A stretch of 46,439 nucleotides of DNA. It comes from Microcella sp. (GTDB lineage: Bacteria > Actinomycetota > Actinomycetes > Actinomycetales > Microbacteriaceae). The position numbers were made by a program, and so were the translations under genes. The stretch covers positions 1 through 46,439 of the forward strand of contig JAOASR010000099.1 of the NCBI GenBank assembly GCA_030158585.1, in the 5' to 3' direction. Below the pieces are notes generated by a model. It searched no databases and had not been told where the DNA came from. It worked only from the letters and a program-made list of their open reading frames with translations. Below are positions 1 to 8,500 of the stretch, piece by piece; the first letter of the stretch is position 1, and the number at the start of each line of letters is the position of its first letter.

Positions 1-2
1 GC

Positions 3-110
3 TCAGCGCATAAAGCGAAGGATCAGCCGTTACACCACTTCCAGGGACTTGACCCGCTCGGCGACTTCGACGCCCTGGCCGACGCCCTCGAGGATGACGA
101 GCCCTTCTAG
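3..110 (+). CDS. C-terminal end of a protein starting upstream of the window (probable mobile-element protein, function unknown)
   Basis: Frame 3 is open from the window edge: SAHKAKDQPLHHFQGLDPLGDFDALADALEDDEPF*, acidic tail, stop tag at 108-110. Precedes the iteron-like repeat block. Confidence 0.5.
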   Translation, partial: SAHKAKDQPLHHFQGLDPLGDFDALADALEDDEPF

Positions 111-146
111 GGCGGCTTCGATACCGAGAGGGACACAGCATGGGAT

Positions 147-327
147 ACCCGCAACACCCGCATTACCCGCGATCTGCGGGTGTTGCGGGTATCCCTGCAC
201 TCGTCACCCGCAGAACACCCGCACGACACCCGCACCTAAACCGCCGCCCTGCGGTCGGCATGAGTGCACACCGGTCGACCGTGGTCGACTGTGGTGCATC
301 GGTGCGGGTGTTGCGGGTGTCGCGGGT
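147..327. repeat. Cluster of 11 ACCCGCA/TGCGGGT heptamers on both strands (iteron-like)
   Basis: Forward copies at 147,156,165(ACCCGCG),206,217,228; reverse copies at 175,184,303,312,321(CGCGGGT); mostly 9-bp or 11-bp periodicity. Includes a perfect 21-bp inverted repeat 142-162/175-195. Confidence 0.85.
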
Positions 328-608
328 ATCCGAAACGGGCAATCTCAGGATGGTCAGCCGACTCGACACGTCAGGTCGCCGCCGTCAGCTGCTCGAATCG
401 GGGGCGCACTCGGAGGTACACCCCGCCCCCGAGCGACCCCGTTTTCTTAAAGATCGCCCCTCAGCACCCCGCCCCCATCTGCCATTTTTACGCGGGAGTC
501 CCAGACATTTCGGGGGATTTCCGGCGATAGGCGGGGAAACGTCCCGATCGTTTCCGATTCGCGGGGATTCGCCCTAGTTCTTGTTCTTCCCCTGGGCACA
601 GCAAAGCT

Positions 609-623
609 GCGGCCCTTGGCCGC
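609..623. terminator. Hairpin GCGGCC-CTT-GGCCGC downstream of the small minus-strand ORF
   Basis: Perfect 6-bp stem, 3-nt loop, about 50 bp past the stop at 674; no clear U-tract. Confidence 0.4.
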
Positions 624-673
624 CTGCTGTGGACCTTAATCGAGGCCCCCGACATTTCGAGAGCGACACGGCA

Positions 674-1000
674 CTACTGCCCGAAGTTCGGTAGACACCG
701 CTCGTCCAGCTGTGCCGCGATATCCCGCAGCCGCTCTGCCAGCTGTCCCAGCTCGGCGCGGGTGTGCTCGCCCTCGTGTTCGATGCTGACCCAGTAGAGC
801 ACCGGCCCCCCGCCTGTCGCGGTGAGTGAGCCGCTGCCCAGTCCCTCGAGGTCGTCATAGGCGCTCGTGTGCACCCACTCCTCGGGGGGCGCGTCGTTGC
901 CACCGTGGTCGAGGTCGAAGCCGACGCACCACGGCACGGGACACTCGAACCGGTGCAGGCGCGACAGGATCGCCCGCGCCTCGTCGTCGATGTCGCTCAC
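674..1000 (-). CDS. DUF6907-like small protein (108 aa, GTG start)
   Basis: VSDIDDEARAILSRLHRFECPVPWCVGFDLDHGGNDAPPEEWVH...; CPxxWCxxxxxxH pattern resembles actinobacterial DUF6907; GTGA 4-bp overlap with the integrase stop. Confidence 0.6.
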   Translation of the reverse strand: MSDIDDEARAILSRLHRFECPVPWCVGFDLDHGGNDAPPEEWVHTSAYDDLEGLGSGSLTATGGGPVLYWVSIEHEGEHTRAELGQLAERLRDIAAQLDERCLPNFGQ

Positions 1001-2430
1001 GATGCCACCGCCGCGCCGAGCGCTCGGAGGTTGTCGTCGTTGACGAGCACGTATCGCTGCGTCGTCGTCGGGCTGGCATGGCCGAGGAACCTCTGCACCG
1101 CGAACACGTCGCGGTCGATGCTGTAGGCCCGAGTCGCGAACCGGTGCCGCAGCGCGTGCATTGACACACCCTCGGGCAGTAGGCCCGTGACGAGCTTCGC
1201 GACATAGGCCGCGCTCAGGTGCCCGCCTCGAGGGTTCGGGAACAGGTACCCCTCGCCGCGTGCGCGCAGGCTCGTGGCGAGCTCGGCAGTGAGCGGCACC
1301 CGTCGCTGTCGCGATCCCTTGCCATGCACGGTCAGCCACCATTGATCGTCGCCGGGCAGTCGCATGAGGTCGCGGGAGTGCACCTGTGCGACCTCGGCAC
1401 GGCGCAGGCCCAGCTCTGCCGCGAGTCGGATTGCCAGCCGCTCGCGCTCGGTGGCTTTCGCCAGCGCTGCCGATAGCTCGTGCTCGAGGGCGGGTCGAGG
1501 GCGGGGCTGACTGGCCGCGACTCGAGGCAGTGCCGCTGCGGGGCTGGCCTCGACTCTGCCCGTCGCCTCGGCCCACCGATAGAACGCGACGACCGCCGAG
1601 CGGTGCCCGCGCCGAGTCTCTGCCGCCCACCGCTTACCGCCCAGCCACTCGAGCAGGTCGTCGAGGCTCAGCTCGTAAGGTTCGAGGCTGGGATGCTCGC
1701 GCCCCAACCGCTCGAGCTGCGCGCGGCGCAGGCGCAGCGTCGAGGCGGGTCGACCCTGGGCGCGCTCGGCGCGCAGGTATGCGTGAATCTCGCGCGCCCA
1801 CTGAGGCGGGGCGCCGAGGTGCAGCGGGTGCACGGTGTCCTCGTTCGTCGGGTTGACCGCGACCCGCTGGGCGGTGTGCGCCCACCGGTAGAACGCGCGC
1901 ACGCTCGAGCGATGCGCCAGCCGCGTTGGCTCGCTCACCGGCAGAGCATCCAGCCACCCGCGCACCTCGACGCCCTGCACCTCCCAAGGTGCCAGCTGTA
2001 GCGCGCTCGCCATGCGCGACACGTGCTTCACCCGCTGCGCAATGGTCGCCGGGGCGATCCGCTGGCGCGCCTGCGCTGTCTCGAAGTCGTGCAGGGCATC
2101 CTGCCACCGAGCGTCGAGCGCGTACCGGCTCGGCGACGCTGGCGCAGGCATGGGGCTGACCTCGACGAGCGATGCCTGCTCGGCCCACCGATAGAACGCC
2201 CGCAGGGTGATGCGCTCACCCTTCACCGTGGCCGCCGACCCTCGGTGCTCGTCGAGCCACCGCCGCAGCTGCGCCGTCGTGACTGCTGACGGGGTGCCGC
2301 CGAAGTGGGCCGCGATCCGCCACAGCTGGCGCACCTGCCGAGCGACACTGCTCGCCGCTAGTCCCTTGTCGTGTTGATCCGAAGCGAACGCGCGTAACGC
2401 ATCCGACCACGTGACCGCTGTCTCTGTCAT
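997..2430 (-). CDS. Tyrosine recombinase/integrase with three tandem N-terminal core-binding-like repeats (477 aa)
   Basis: Start MTETAVTW with GAGGAG upstream. Catalytic motifs LGLRRAE, HALRHRF, LGHASPTTTQRY. Three repeats each ending in FYRWA (aa 79-83, 180-184, 283-287). Confidence 0.92.
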   Translation of the reverse strand: MTETAVTWSDALRAFASDQHDKGLAASSVARQVRQLWRIAAHFGGTPSAVTTAQLRRWLDEHRGSAATVKGERITLRAFYRWAEQASLVEVSPMPAPASPSRYALDARWQDALHDFETAQARQRIAPATIAQRVKHVSRMASALQLAPWEVQGVEVRGWLDALPVSEPTRLAHRSSVRAFYRWAHTAQRVAVNPTNEDTVHPLHLGAPPQWAREIHAYLRAERAQGRPASTLRLRRAQLERLGREHPSLEPYELSLDDLLEWLGGKRWAAETRRGHRSAVVAFYRWAEATGRVEASPAAALPRVAASQPRPRPALEHELSAALAKATERERLAIRLAAELGLRRAEVAQVHSRDLMRLPGDDQWWLTVHGKGSRQRRVPLTAELATSLRARGEGYLFPNPRGGHLSAAYVAKLVTGLLPEGVSMHALRHRFATRAYSIDRDVFAVQRFLGHASPTTTQRYVLVNDDNLRALGAAVAS

Positions 2431-2507
2431 GTCTCTGCCACTCCTCGCCCTGGGCATCGTGTAGTTGTGCGCGGGACTGTACGCCGCAGAGCGGCCGAGG
2501 GCAATTT

Positions 2508-2567
2508 CGTGGACTCCCGTGGACTCCCGGGGGGTCAAAAGCGGTCATTTGCGGTCACGAGCGGTCA
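2508..2567. repeat. Short phased direct repeats between int and att core (candidate arm-type recombinase/Xis sites)
   Basis: cgtggactcc at 2508-2517 and 2518-2527; GCGGTCA at 2541, 2551 and 2561, exactly 10 bp apart. Confidence 0.55.
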
Positions 2568-2646
2568 ACGTCCGTGGTAGCTTTTGCCCAGTAATTACAA
2601 GGAAAACCGCGTAGTTACGGGCATCCCGAACGGGGGCATGTCTCGA

Positions 2647-2691
2647 TCTTCCAAACTGATGGTGCGGGTTCGATTCCCGTCATCCCCTCCA
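2647..2691 (+). repeat. att core: 3' portion of tRNA-Gly(TCC) from anticodon loop to CCA
   Basis: tcttccaaactgatggtgcgggttcgattcccgtcatcccctcca: anticodon loop CTTCCAA, T-arm, 3' acceptor strand, CCA. Upstream sequence gives neither the 5' acceptor strand nor a proper anticodon stem. Confidence 0.8.
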
Positions 2692-2731
2692 TCGCCCTGA
2701 CAGGCGGCCAATGGCCGCGTGGCAGGGCGAT
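2691..2731. terminator. Hairpin directly after the tRNA 3' end
   Basis: ATCGCCCTG...CAGGGCGAT outer stem with perfect inner stem GCGGCC-AAT-GGCCGC. Confidence 0.6.
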
Positions 2732-2819
2732 CGTGTTGCTGCGAATCGAACCCTTGGGTGGGCACACGCCGCCGGAGGCTCCGCGCGTCGCGCAGCGGCG
2801 TGTGGAGGGGCGGTGGGGA

Positions 2820-2838
2820 CGATTCCCGTCATCCCCTC
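2820..2838 (+). repeat. Second copy of the tRNA-Gly 3' end (relic att site)
   Basis: cgattcccgtcatcccctc is identical to 2671-2689, 149 bp downstream. Confidence 0.8.
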
Positions 2839-2894
2839 TGCGTTCATGGCGTCGCCGCCTCTGCGGCGAACGCGTTCGGACTTCGCGCTTTCGG

Positions 2895-3272
2895 TCAGGC
2901 CTTGGCGACCTGCAGCACCGCCCACGCGATCAGGCCGTCGATTCTGCGCACGTCGGCGCTCTTGGCGAGGTTGATCTTGATGTGGCCGGCTTTCGTCCAG
3001 AGCTCGATCTCGGAGTTCCAGTCGAGCTTGCCCGCGTTCTCGGACGACCACATGTGGATCGAGGAGTACGGCAGCGAGTAGATCTCGACCTTCTTGCCGG
3101 TGATGCCCTGCGCGTCGCGCACGATCAGGCGCCGCGTGGTGAAGGTCGCCGAGTCGCGGAAGGTCTTGAACGAGGCGACCGCGGTCTCGCCCTCGACGAG
3201 GAGGGAGGCGACATCGGCGGGTACGGGGATCTCCTGCTGCAGGGTCCAGGTGAGGATGGGTGCTGTTTCCAT
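2895..3272 (-). CDS. PH domain-containing protein (bacterial PH family), 125 aa
   Basis: METAPILTWTLQQEIPVPADVASLLVEGETAVASFKTFRDSATFTTRRLIVRDAQGITGKKVEIYSLPYSSIHMWSSENAG; typical bPH pattern. ORF-track N-terminal extension to 3758 judged spurious. Confidence 0.85.
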   Translation of the reverse strand: METAPILTWTLQQEIPVPADVASLLVEGETAVASFKTFRDSATFTTRRLIVRDAQGITGKKVEIYSLPYSSIHMWSSENAGKLDWNSEIELWTKAGHIKINLAKSADVRRIDGLIAWAVLQVAKA

Positions 3273-3345
3273 GGGCCGATCCTGGCAGTCGCCTGCGACA
3301 TCGGCCGAGTACGACGGGCCATGCGCGCCGAAAGCGACTCGAGGC

Positions 3346-4908
3346 TCACTCCTCCGCGGGCAGCGGCATGGGCATCGGCTCGATCTCGATCGGCTCGGGC
3401 AGGGCGATGACGCCCTCGACGAGCGAGATGACCGAGCTCCACCAGCCCTCCTCCATCGGGTAGGCGTGGCCCGGCACGAGCCAGGCATTGCCGTCGGCAT
3501 CCCAGACGAGCAGGAGCGTCTGCTCGGCCTCGTCGAGCGTGACGACCTCGACCTCGGGGGCGGGCATCGGCTCGGGGGTGGGCTCGACGATCGGCGGGTC
3601 GATGGGCGTCGGCTCGCCCGGTTCTCCGGGGGTCGGCTCGAACGGGCTCGGCTCGCCTGGACTCGGCTCGATCGGTGCGGGCTCGATGGGCGCAGGCTCG
3701 ATCGGCTTGTCAGGGTCGACCGGGTCGATGGGGCTCGGCATGGGGTCGGGCGTGCCACCCGCGCCCGGGTCGGGCTGCGGCTGGGGCTCGGTCGTGGCGC
3801 CCTCGGTGCCCGACGTTCCCTCGCCGGCCGCGCCGGGCATCCCCTCGCTCGTGACGGCGCCGTCGCGCGCCATCTCGGCGATGCCGATCATGCCGCCCTG
3901 GTAGTCGGGGCCCGGGGCGCCGAACCAGCGTCCGTCGGCGAGGCGCGAGACCGCGTCGCGCTCAGAGACGGTGCCGTACGAGCCCTTCTCGACGACCTCG
4001 ACGGCGTGGCCGTAGGCCCAGGCGATCTCGCCGCTCGGGCCCCACGCGACCGACCAGTCGAGCGCGGTCGTGACGCCGTCGACGACGAGGTTCGCGCTCG
4101 CGACGGTCTGCCACTCGTCGGCCATGATGCGGATGTCCGACGCGTCAACGTCGAGACCGGTGGCGGAGAAGAGGGCGGCGGCCTCGCCGCGCGCCTCATC
4201 GTCGGTCGGCATGGCGCCCTCGACGGGGGGCGCGGGCTCGCACTGCTCGGTGATCGGCTGGTCGGCGGATCGCTCCTCGCCCTCGGCCCCGCCGGTCGAG
4301 CCGGGGCTCGAGCAGCTGAACCAGCCGCTCGCGGCCGGGTCGTTGAACCACCAGCTCGCCGTGCCGGCCCACGTGATCGTGAGTGCGGGGGCCGTGCCGT
4401 CTTCCGGGCCGATGACGTACGAGGGGTAGGCGTCGTCGAAGTAGCTCGAGCGCATCGCCTCGCCGGTGAGCTCGAACGCGCGCGCGAGCTCGTCGAGCGT
4501 GGCCTCGGGGGTTCCGGTTCGCTCGAGCGCGTAGACGCTGCCCGAGCCGCCGTCGGTCGAGAGGTCGTCGCCCGCGACGTACTCGTACTGCTTCCAGACG
4601 CCGATGCGCATGTCGCTCGACTCGGGCGCCGCGGCGGCGCCGAGGGTCGCCTGGTCTCCGGCTCCGGCGGCGGTGAAGAGGGGCGCGCGGGTCTGCCAGG
4701 GCTGCGCGATGACGAGCGAGCCAGCGGTGACGGCCGCGACGGCGATCAGGGCTCCGCCGCCGAGCTGCGTCACGCGACCGTGGTTGATGAGCCGCGGGGC
4801 GCGGCGACGCGCGGCGCCGGTGACCAGGGCCGGCGAGAGCTGCGGGGCGTCGTCTGCGGGAAGAGCGCGGCGGAGGCGGGCCTCCACGTCGTCGTGCGAG
4901 CTGTTCAT
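3346..4908 (-). CDS. Membrane-anchored anti-sigma-like protein with Pro/Glu-rich C-terminal region
   Basis: One TM segment (LGGGALIAVAAVTAGSLVIAQ) after a short cytosolic N-terminus, large extracytoplasmic region, downstream of an ECF sigma gene. Confidence 0.75.
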   Translation of the reverse strand: MNSSHDDVEARLRRALPADDAPQLSPALVTGAARRRAPRLINHGRVTQLGGGALIAVAAVTAGSLVIAQPWQTRAPLFTAAGAGDQATLGAAAAPESSDMRIGVWKQYEYVAGDDLSTDGGSGSVYALERTGTPEATLDELARAFELTGEAMRSSYFDDAYPSYVIGPEDGTAPALTITWAGTASWWFNDPAASGWFSCSSPGSTGGAEGEERSADQPITEQCEPAPPVEGAMPTDDEARGEAAALFSATGLDVDASDIRIMADEWQTVASANLVVDGVTTALDWSVAWGPSGEIAWAYGHAVEVVEKGSYGTVSERDAVSRLADGRWFGAPGPDYQGGMIGIAEMARDGAVTSEGMPGAAGEGTSGTEGATTEPQPQPDPGAGGTPDPMPSPIDPVDPDKPIEPAPIEPAPIEPSPGEPSPFEPTPGEPGEPTPIDPPIVEPTPEPMPAPEVEVVTLDEAEQTLLLVWDADGNAWLVPGHAYPMEEGWWSSVISLVEGVIALPEPIEIEPMPMPLPAEE

Positions 4909-4956
4909 ACCCGGTCTATGTCGAGCGGCGGCCGGATCTTTCGCGGGAGGTCGCGA

Positions 4957-5484
4957 TCAGCGCGGGGCGTCCGGCCGGGCATCTCCCGCATCGCGCGCCT
5001 GCGCGCGCTCGAGCGCCTCGGCGAGCGCCTTCTTCGCGCGGTGCAGGCGCACGCTCACGGCGTTGGGGGTGATCGCGAGGGCGACGGCGATCGACGCGAC
5101 GGGGATGTCTTCGAGCACGGCGAGGGCGAGCACTTCGCGGTCGCGGGGGCGCAGCTCCTCCCACGCCGTCGCGAGGGCGAGGTCGCCGAGCACGATGTCT
5201 TCGGTGCTCGGGGCCGAGTCGGGAGCGGCGAGGATCGCGAGCGCGCTCGTGCGGGCGACGTGCCGGCGCCGGTGGTTGGCGACCATGTACGAGGCGATGC
5301 GGTAGAGCCAGGGCAGCTCCTCGCCCGGTGTGACGGCGTCGCGCTTGCGCCAGGCGACCGCGAACACGTCGGCGGCGAGGTCGTCGACGGCGTCGCGTTC
5401 GACGCGGCGGCGAAGATACGCGCTCACTGCCGGGAGGTGGCGGGCGTAGACGGCCGCGAACTCGTCGGCGGTCGCGGGGGGCAT
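4957..5484 (-). CDS. RNA polymerase sigma factor, ECF/sigma-70 family
   Basis: MPPATADEFAAVYARHLPAVSAYLRRRVERDAVDDLAADVFAVAWRK...RPRDREVLALAVLEDIPVASIAVALAITPNAVSVRLHRAKKAL: region 2 and region 4 motifs. Confidence 0.93.
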   Translation of the reverse strand: MPPATADEFAAVYARHLPAVSAYLRRRVERDAVDDLAADVFAVAWRKRDAVTPGEELPWLYRIASYMVANHRRRHVARTSALAILAAPDSAPSTEDIVLGDLALATAWEELRPRDREVLALAVLEDIPVASIAVALAITPNAVSVRLHRAKKALAEALERAQARDAGDARPDAPR

Positions 5485-5599
5485 GGCGACAGTCTGCCGC
5501 CGGTGCCGCTCCTCCCCAGGACAGGAGCGGGCGCGTGTTCGCCCAGACTGTCGACGAAAACTCGCGACGGCGCACGAGGGTGGGACTAGGTTGAGCCGC

Positions 5600-8500
5600 A
5601 TGAGCGTCGCCCCACCCCGCGAGCCCCATTCCGATCTCGACGCATCCGGCGATCTCGAAGGGCCGGGCGGGGCGGCCGACGACGCTGCGTGGGCCGGGCG
5701 GGTGGTCTTCCCGCCCAGCTCGCTCGCTCTGCGCTGGACGCGCTCGTGCCCCGCCTGTCTGGCGCCGCTCGGCGGCCTCACCTGCACCCGATGCGGTCTC
5801 GACCTCGACCACCCCGCCGCGATCGAGCTCGCCGACGTCTCGACGCGCGCCGCCGATCTGCTGGATGCCCGGGTCGCCCTCATCGGCCGCCTGCGGCGCG
5901 CGAGCGCGCGGCCCTCGATCGCGGCTCACGCCGCGCTGCCCGATACCGTCGCGGCATCCTCCGGTGCGCGCGGCGAGGCATTGCCGACGCCGCCCGTTCC
6001 GCCCCCGGCGCCGCCGTCGCTCTCCGCCCCCGGCGGCGGCGAACCCGCCGGGCCCGCGTCCGCTCCGCTCGGTGACCCGCGGCGCTCGCGCTCGGGGGTG
6101 CAGATCGCGCTGACGGTCGTCGGCATCAGCCTGCTGGGCGTCTTCGCTGTCTTCGGGCTCGTCTACGCCTTCGTCGCGTACGGGCAGACGGTGCGCATGC
6201 TCATCGTCGCCGCCGGCACCCTCGCGGTGCTCGCGACCGCGGCGGCTCTCTCGCGCCGGGGCCTCACCTCGACCGCAGAGGGGCTCGCGGTGCTCGGCAC
6301 GATCGTGCTCGTGCTCGACGCCTGGGCTCTGCGAGCGAATGACCCGCTCGGGCTCGGCGACGGGCCGGACGCGCTCTACTGGGGCTGGGCGCTGCTCATC
6401 GTGGGCGCCGTCACCGCCGCCTGGGCGCGACTCGGGTCTCTCGGCGCCCCCGCGATCGGCGCAGCGGTCGTGACCCCGCTCGGTGCAGGGCTGCTCGCCG
6501 CGCACCTCGCGCAACCTCTCGATCTCACGCTCTCGTGGGCTCTCGGGCCTGGCACCAGCAGCGCCCTCGGCGCACTCGCGGCGTCGGTGGCAGCGCTCGT
6601 GCATCCACTGCTCTCGCGCCCCGACCGACCGGTTCTCGCGCGCACCACCGCAGCCGTCGCCCTTGTGGCGGCCGGCATCGCGACCATCACAGGCATCGTC
6701 GCCCTGGCCTTCGGTGTCGACGAGCCCTCCACGGCGCTGGCTCTCTCGCTCCTGCTGGCGACGGCCGCCGCCGCGCACGCCGGCGTACTGCTGCGCCGCT
6801 CCGCGGCCGTCGGCTCCGAGAGCGTCGTGCTCGCTCAGGCGATCGCGGTTCTCGGTGTCGTCACGGCTGTCATCGGCGCCGCCGTCGCCGGCGACCGACT
6901 CGACGAACGCACCGGGGCCGCCGTCGTGCCCGTCGTCGTGGCGACCGTTCTGGCCGCCGCTCTCGAGCAGGCGCGCACGCGCCGCACGGCATCACCCCGC
7001 CGACCGGCGATCTCGGCGGCGCTCCTCGCCGCGGCGGTGCTGGCCGCGGCGAGCGCAGGCGTCGCCGCCATCATCGGGCTCGGGGCCGCGCTCGAAGCGG
7101 TGCTCGCGGTCGGCGCGCCCCTCGGCGTGACGGTCACGAGCATCGTCGTGCGGCCTGAGCCGATCGTTCCCGCCGCTCTGGCGGCGCTCGCGCTGGCGGC
7201 CGGCATCCTCGCCGCGAACTGGTTCGCGCTCGGCGTTCTGCGTTCTCGCGCACGGGCCCTGACTCCCCTTGTGGGCGGGCTCGCCGTGGCGAGCCTCCCG
7301 CTTCTGGGCACGTGGATCGCCATCGTGACCGCCTCTGCACTCGTCGCGCTCGTCGCCGCGATCGCGCTCCACCGCGTCGTGCACGTGCCCGATCGCGACG
7401 ACCGGCGCGCTCTCGTGGCGGGGCTCGCGCCCGTCGCGATCGGTGGCGGCTTGCTCGCGCTCTGCGTCGCGCCCGCCGTCACGGGCGCCTGGATCATCGG
7501 CGTCGCCGTGGCGCTCGTCATCATCGCCGTCTGCCGCGCGCTCCCCGCTCGGCAATGGGTGCGCGCGCTCGCGGTCGGTGGCGGAGCAGCCATCGTCATC
7601 GCGAGTGCGGCGCCGCTCGCCGACGACCTGCGAGGCGCCGGAGTCGCTGCGCCGACCGAGGCAGTCATCATTGCGCTCGGAGCTCTCGTGCTGCTCGTCT
7701 CGGCCCTCGGGCGACTGGGCGACCGGGAACGGCGAGCGGCGTCAGCCGTCGCCGTCGCACTCACCGCAGCCGGTGCGGTGACGCTGACCGATCTGGCGGG
7801 TCTCGGCATCGGAGCTCCCGACGCCGCAGGCGCGGGAACCGTAGCGCTCGCGCTCGGCATCGCCGTGGCCGCGCTCGCCGTGGCGGTGCTGCAGGCAGCG
7901 GGCCCCAGCGAGAACGTGCGCGCGCGCCGGCTCGAGGCACTCGCCGCCGCGGCTCTACTGCCGATCGTCGTCGCACTCGGCGTCGCTCAGGCCTCACTCG
8001 CCCTCGAGACCGACCGCGGAGTCGCCGTCGTGCTGCAGCTGCTCGCCCTCGCGGTCGTCAGCGCGGTGAGCCTGGCGGCCCGGCTGCACGGCCGGGATGT
8101 GCCGCGACGACGGCGCGCGACCGATGCGGTCACGGGCGCACTCGTCGCGCTGCTCGTGCTCGAGGCGAGCGTGCCAGGGCCCGGATCGGCGGAGGGCCCG
8201 CTCGCCCTTCTCGTCGGCGCCGTCGCCGTCCTCCTTCTCGCGGTCGACCGCGACGGCCTCGCGGCGTCGGCATCGGCACGACGCCACCTCGGCTGGGCGG
8301 CCCTGGCTCTCGCCTCCCTCGCTCTGTGGACGCAGCTCACCCGTGCGGAGCTCACCGCGCCCGAACCGTTCGTGCTGCCCGTCGCGGGCGCGCTCATGCT
8401 CATCGCCGCCTGGATCGGGCGCGCGCGCGGCCGTGAGACCACCGGTGTGGCGGCCCTCGTCGGTGGAGCGCTCGTCCTCGCCGGCGCGCCGATCGCCCTG

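Larger units (their letters stand above)
1..2691. mobile_element. Integrase-proximal end of a tRNA-Gly-integrated element (integrative plasmid/ICE/prophage type; left end outside window)
   Basis: Tyrosine recombinase directly next to a 3' tRNA fragment ending in CCA with no 5' half; iteron-like repeats and small ORF between. Confidence 0.75.

Noticed and set aside
147-327. CRISPR array
   Set aside because: Repeat units are 7-9 bp, in both orientations, without unique 30-nt spacers or cas genes.
49-577. Overlapping plus-strand ORFs (133 and 145 aa) across the iteron block
   Set aside because: Composition is Pro/Arg/His-rich, driven by ACCCGC repeats; no recognisable domain and multiple frames open.
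674-1630. 318-aa minus ORF including the DUF6907-like region
   Set aside because: N-terminal two thirds is the out-of-frame shadow of the integrase; true start is GTG at 1000.
2601-2691. Intact tRNA gene
   Set aside because: Only the 3' half is present; no ggggatg acceptor strand at the required distance and no D-arm.
3094-5589. 831-aa plus-strand ORF
   Set aside because: Antisense shadow of the sigma/anti-sigma genes; typical GC-rich third-position artefact with Arg/Gly/Ala repeats.
4916-6778. 620-aa minus ORF across the sigma start and SCO7613-type gene
   Set aside because: Out-of-frame with the clear sigma factor and Arg/Gly-rich; high-GC artefact.
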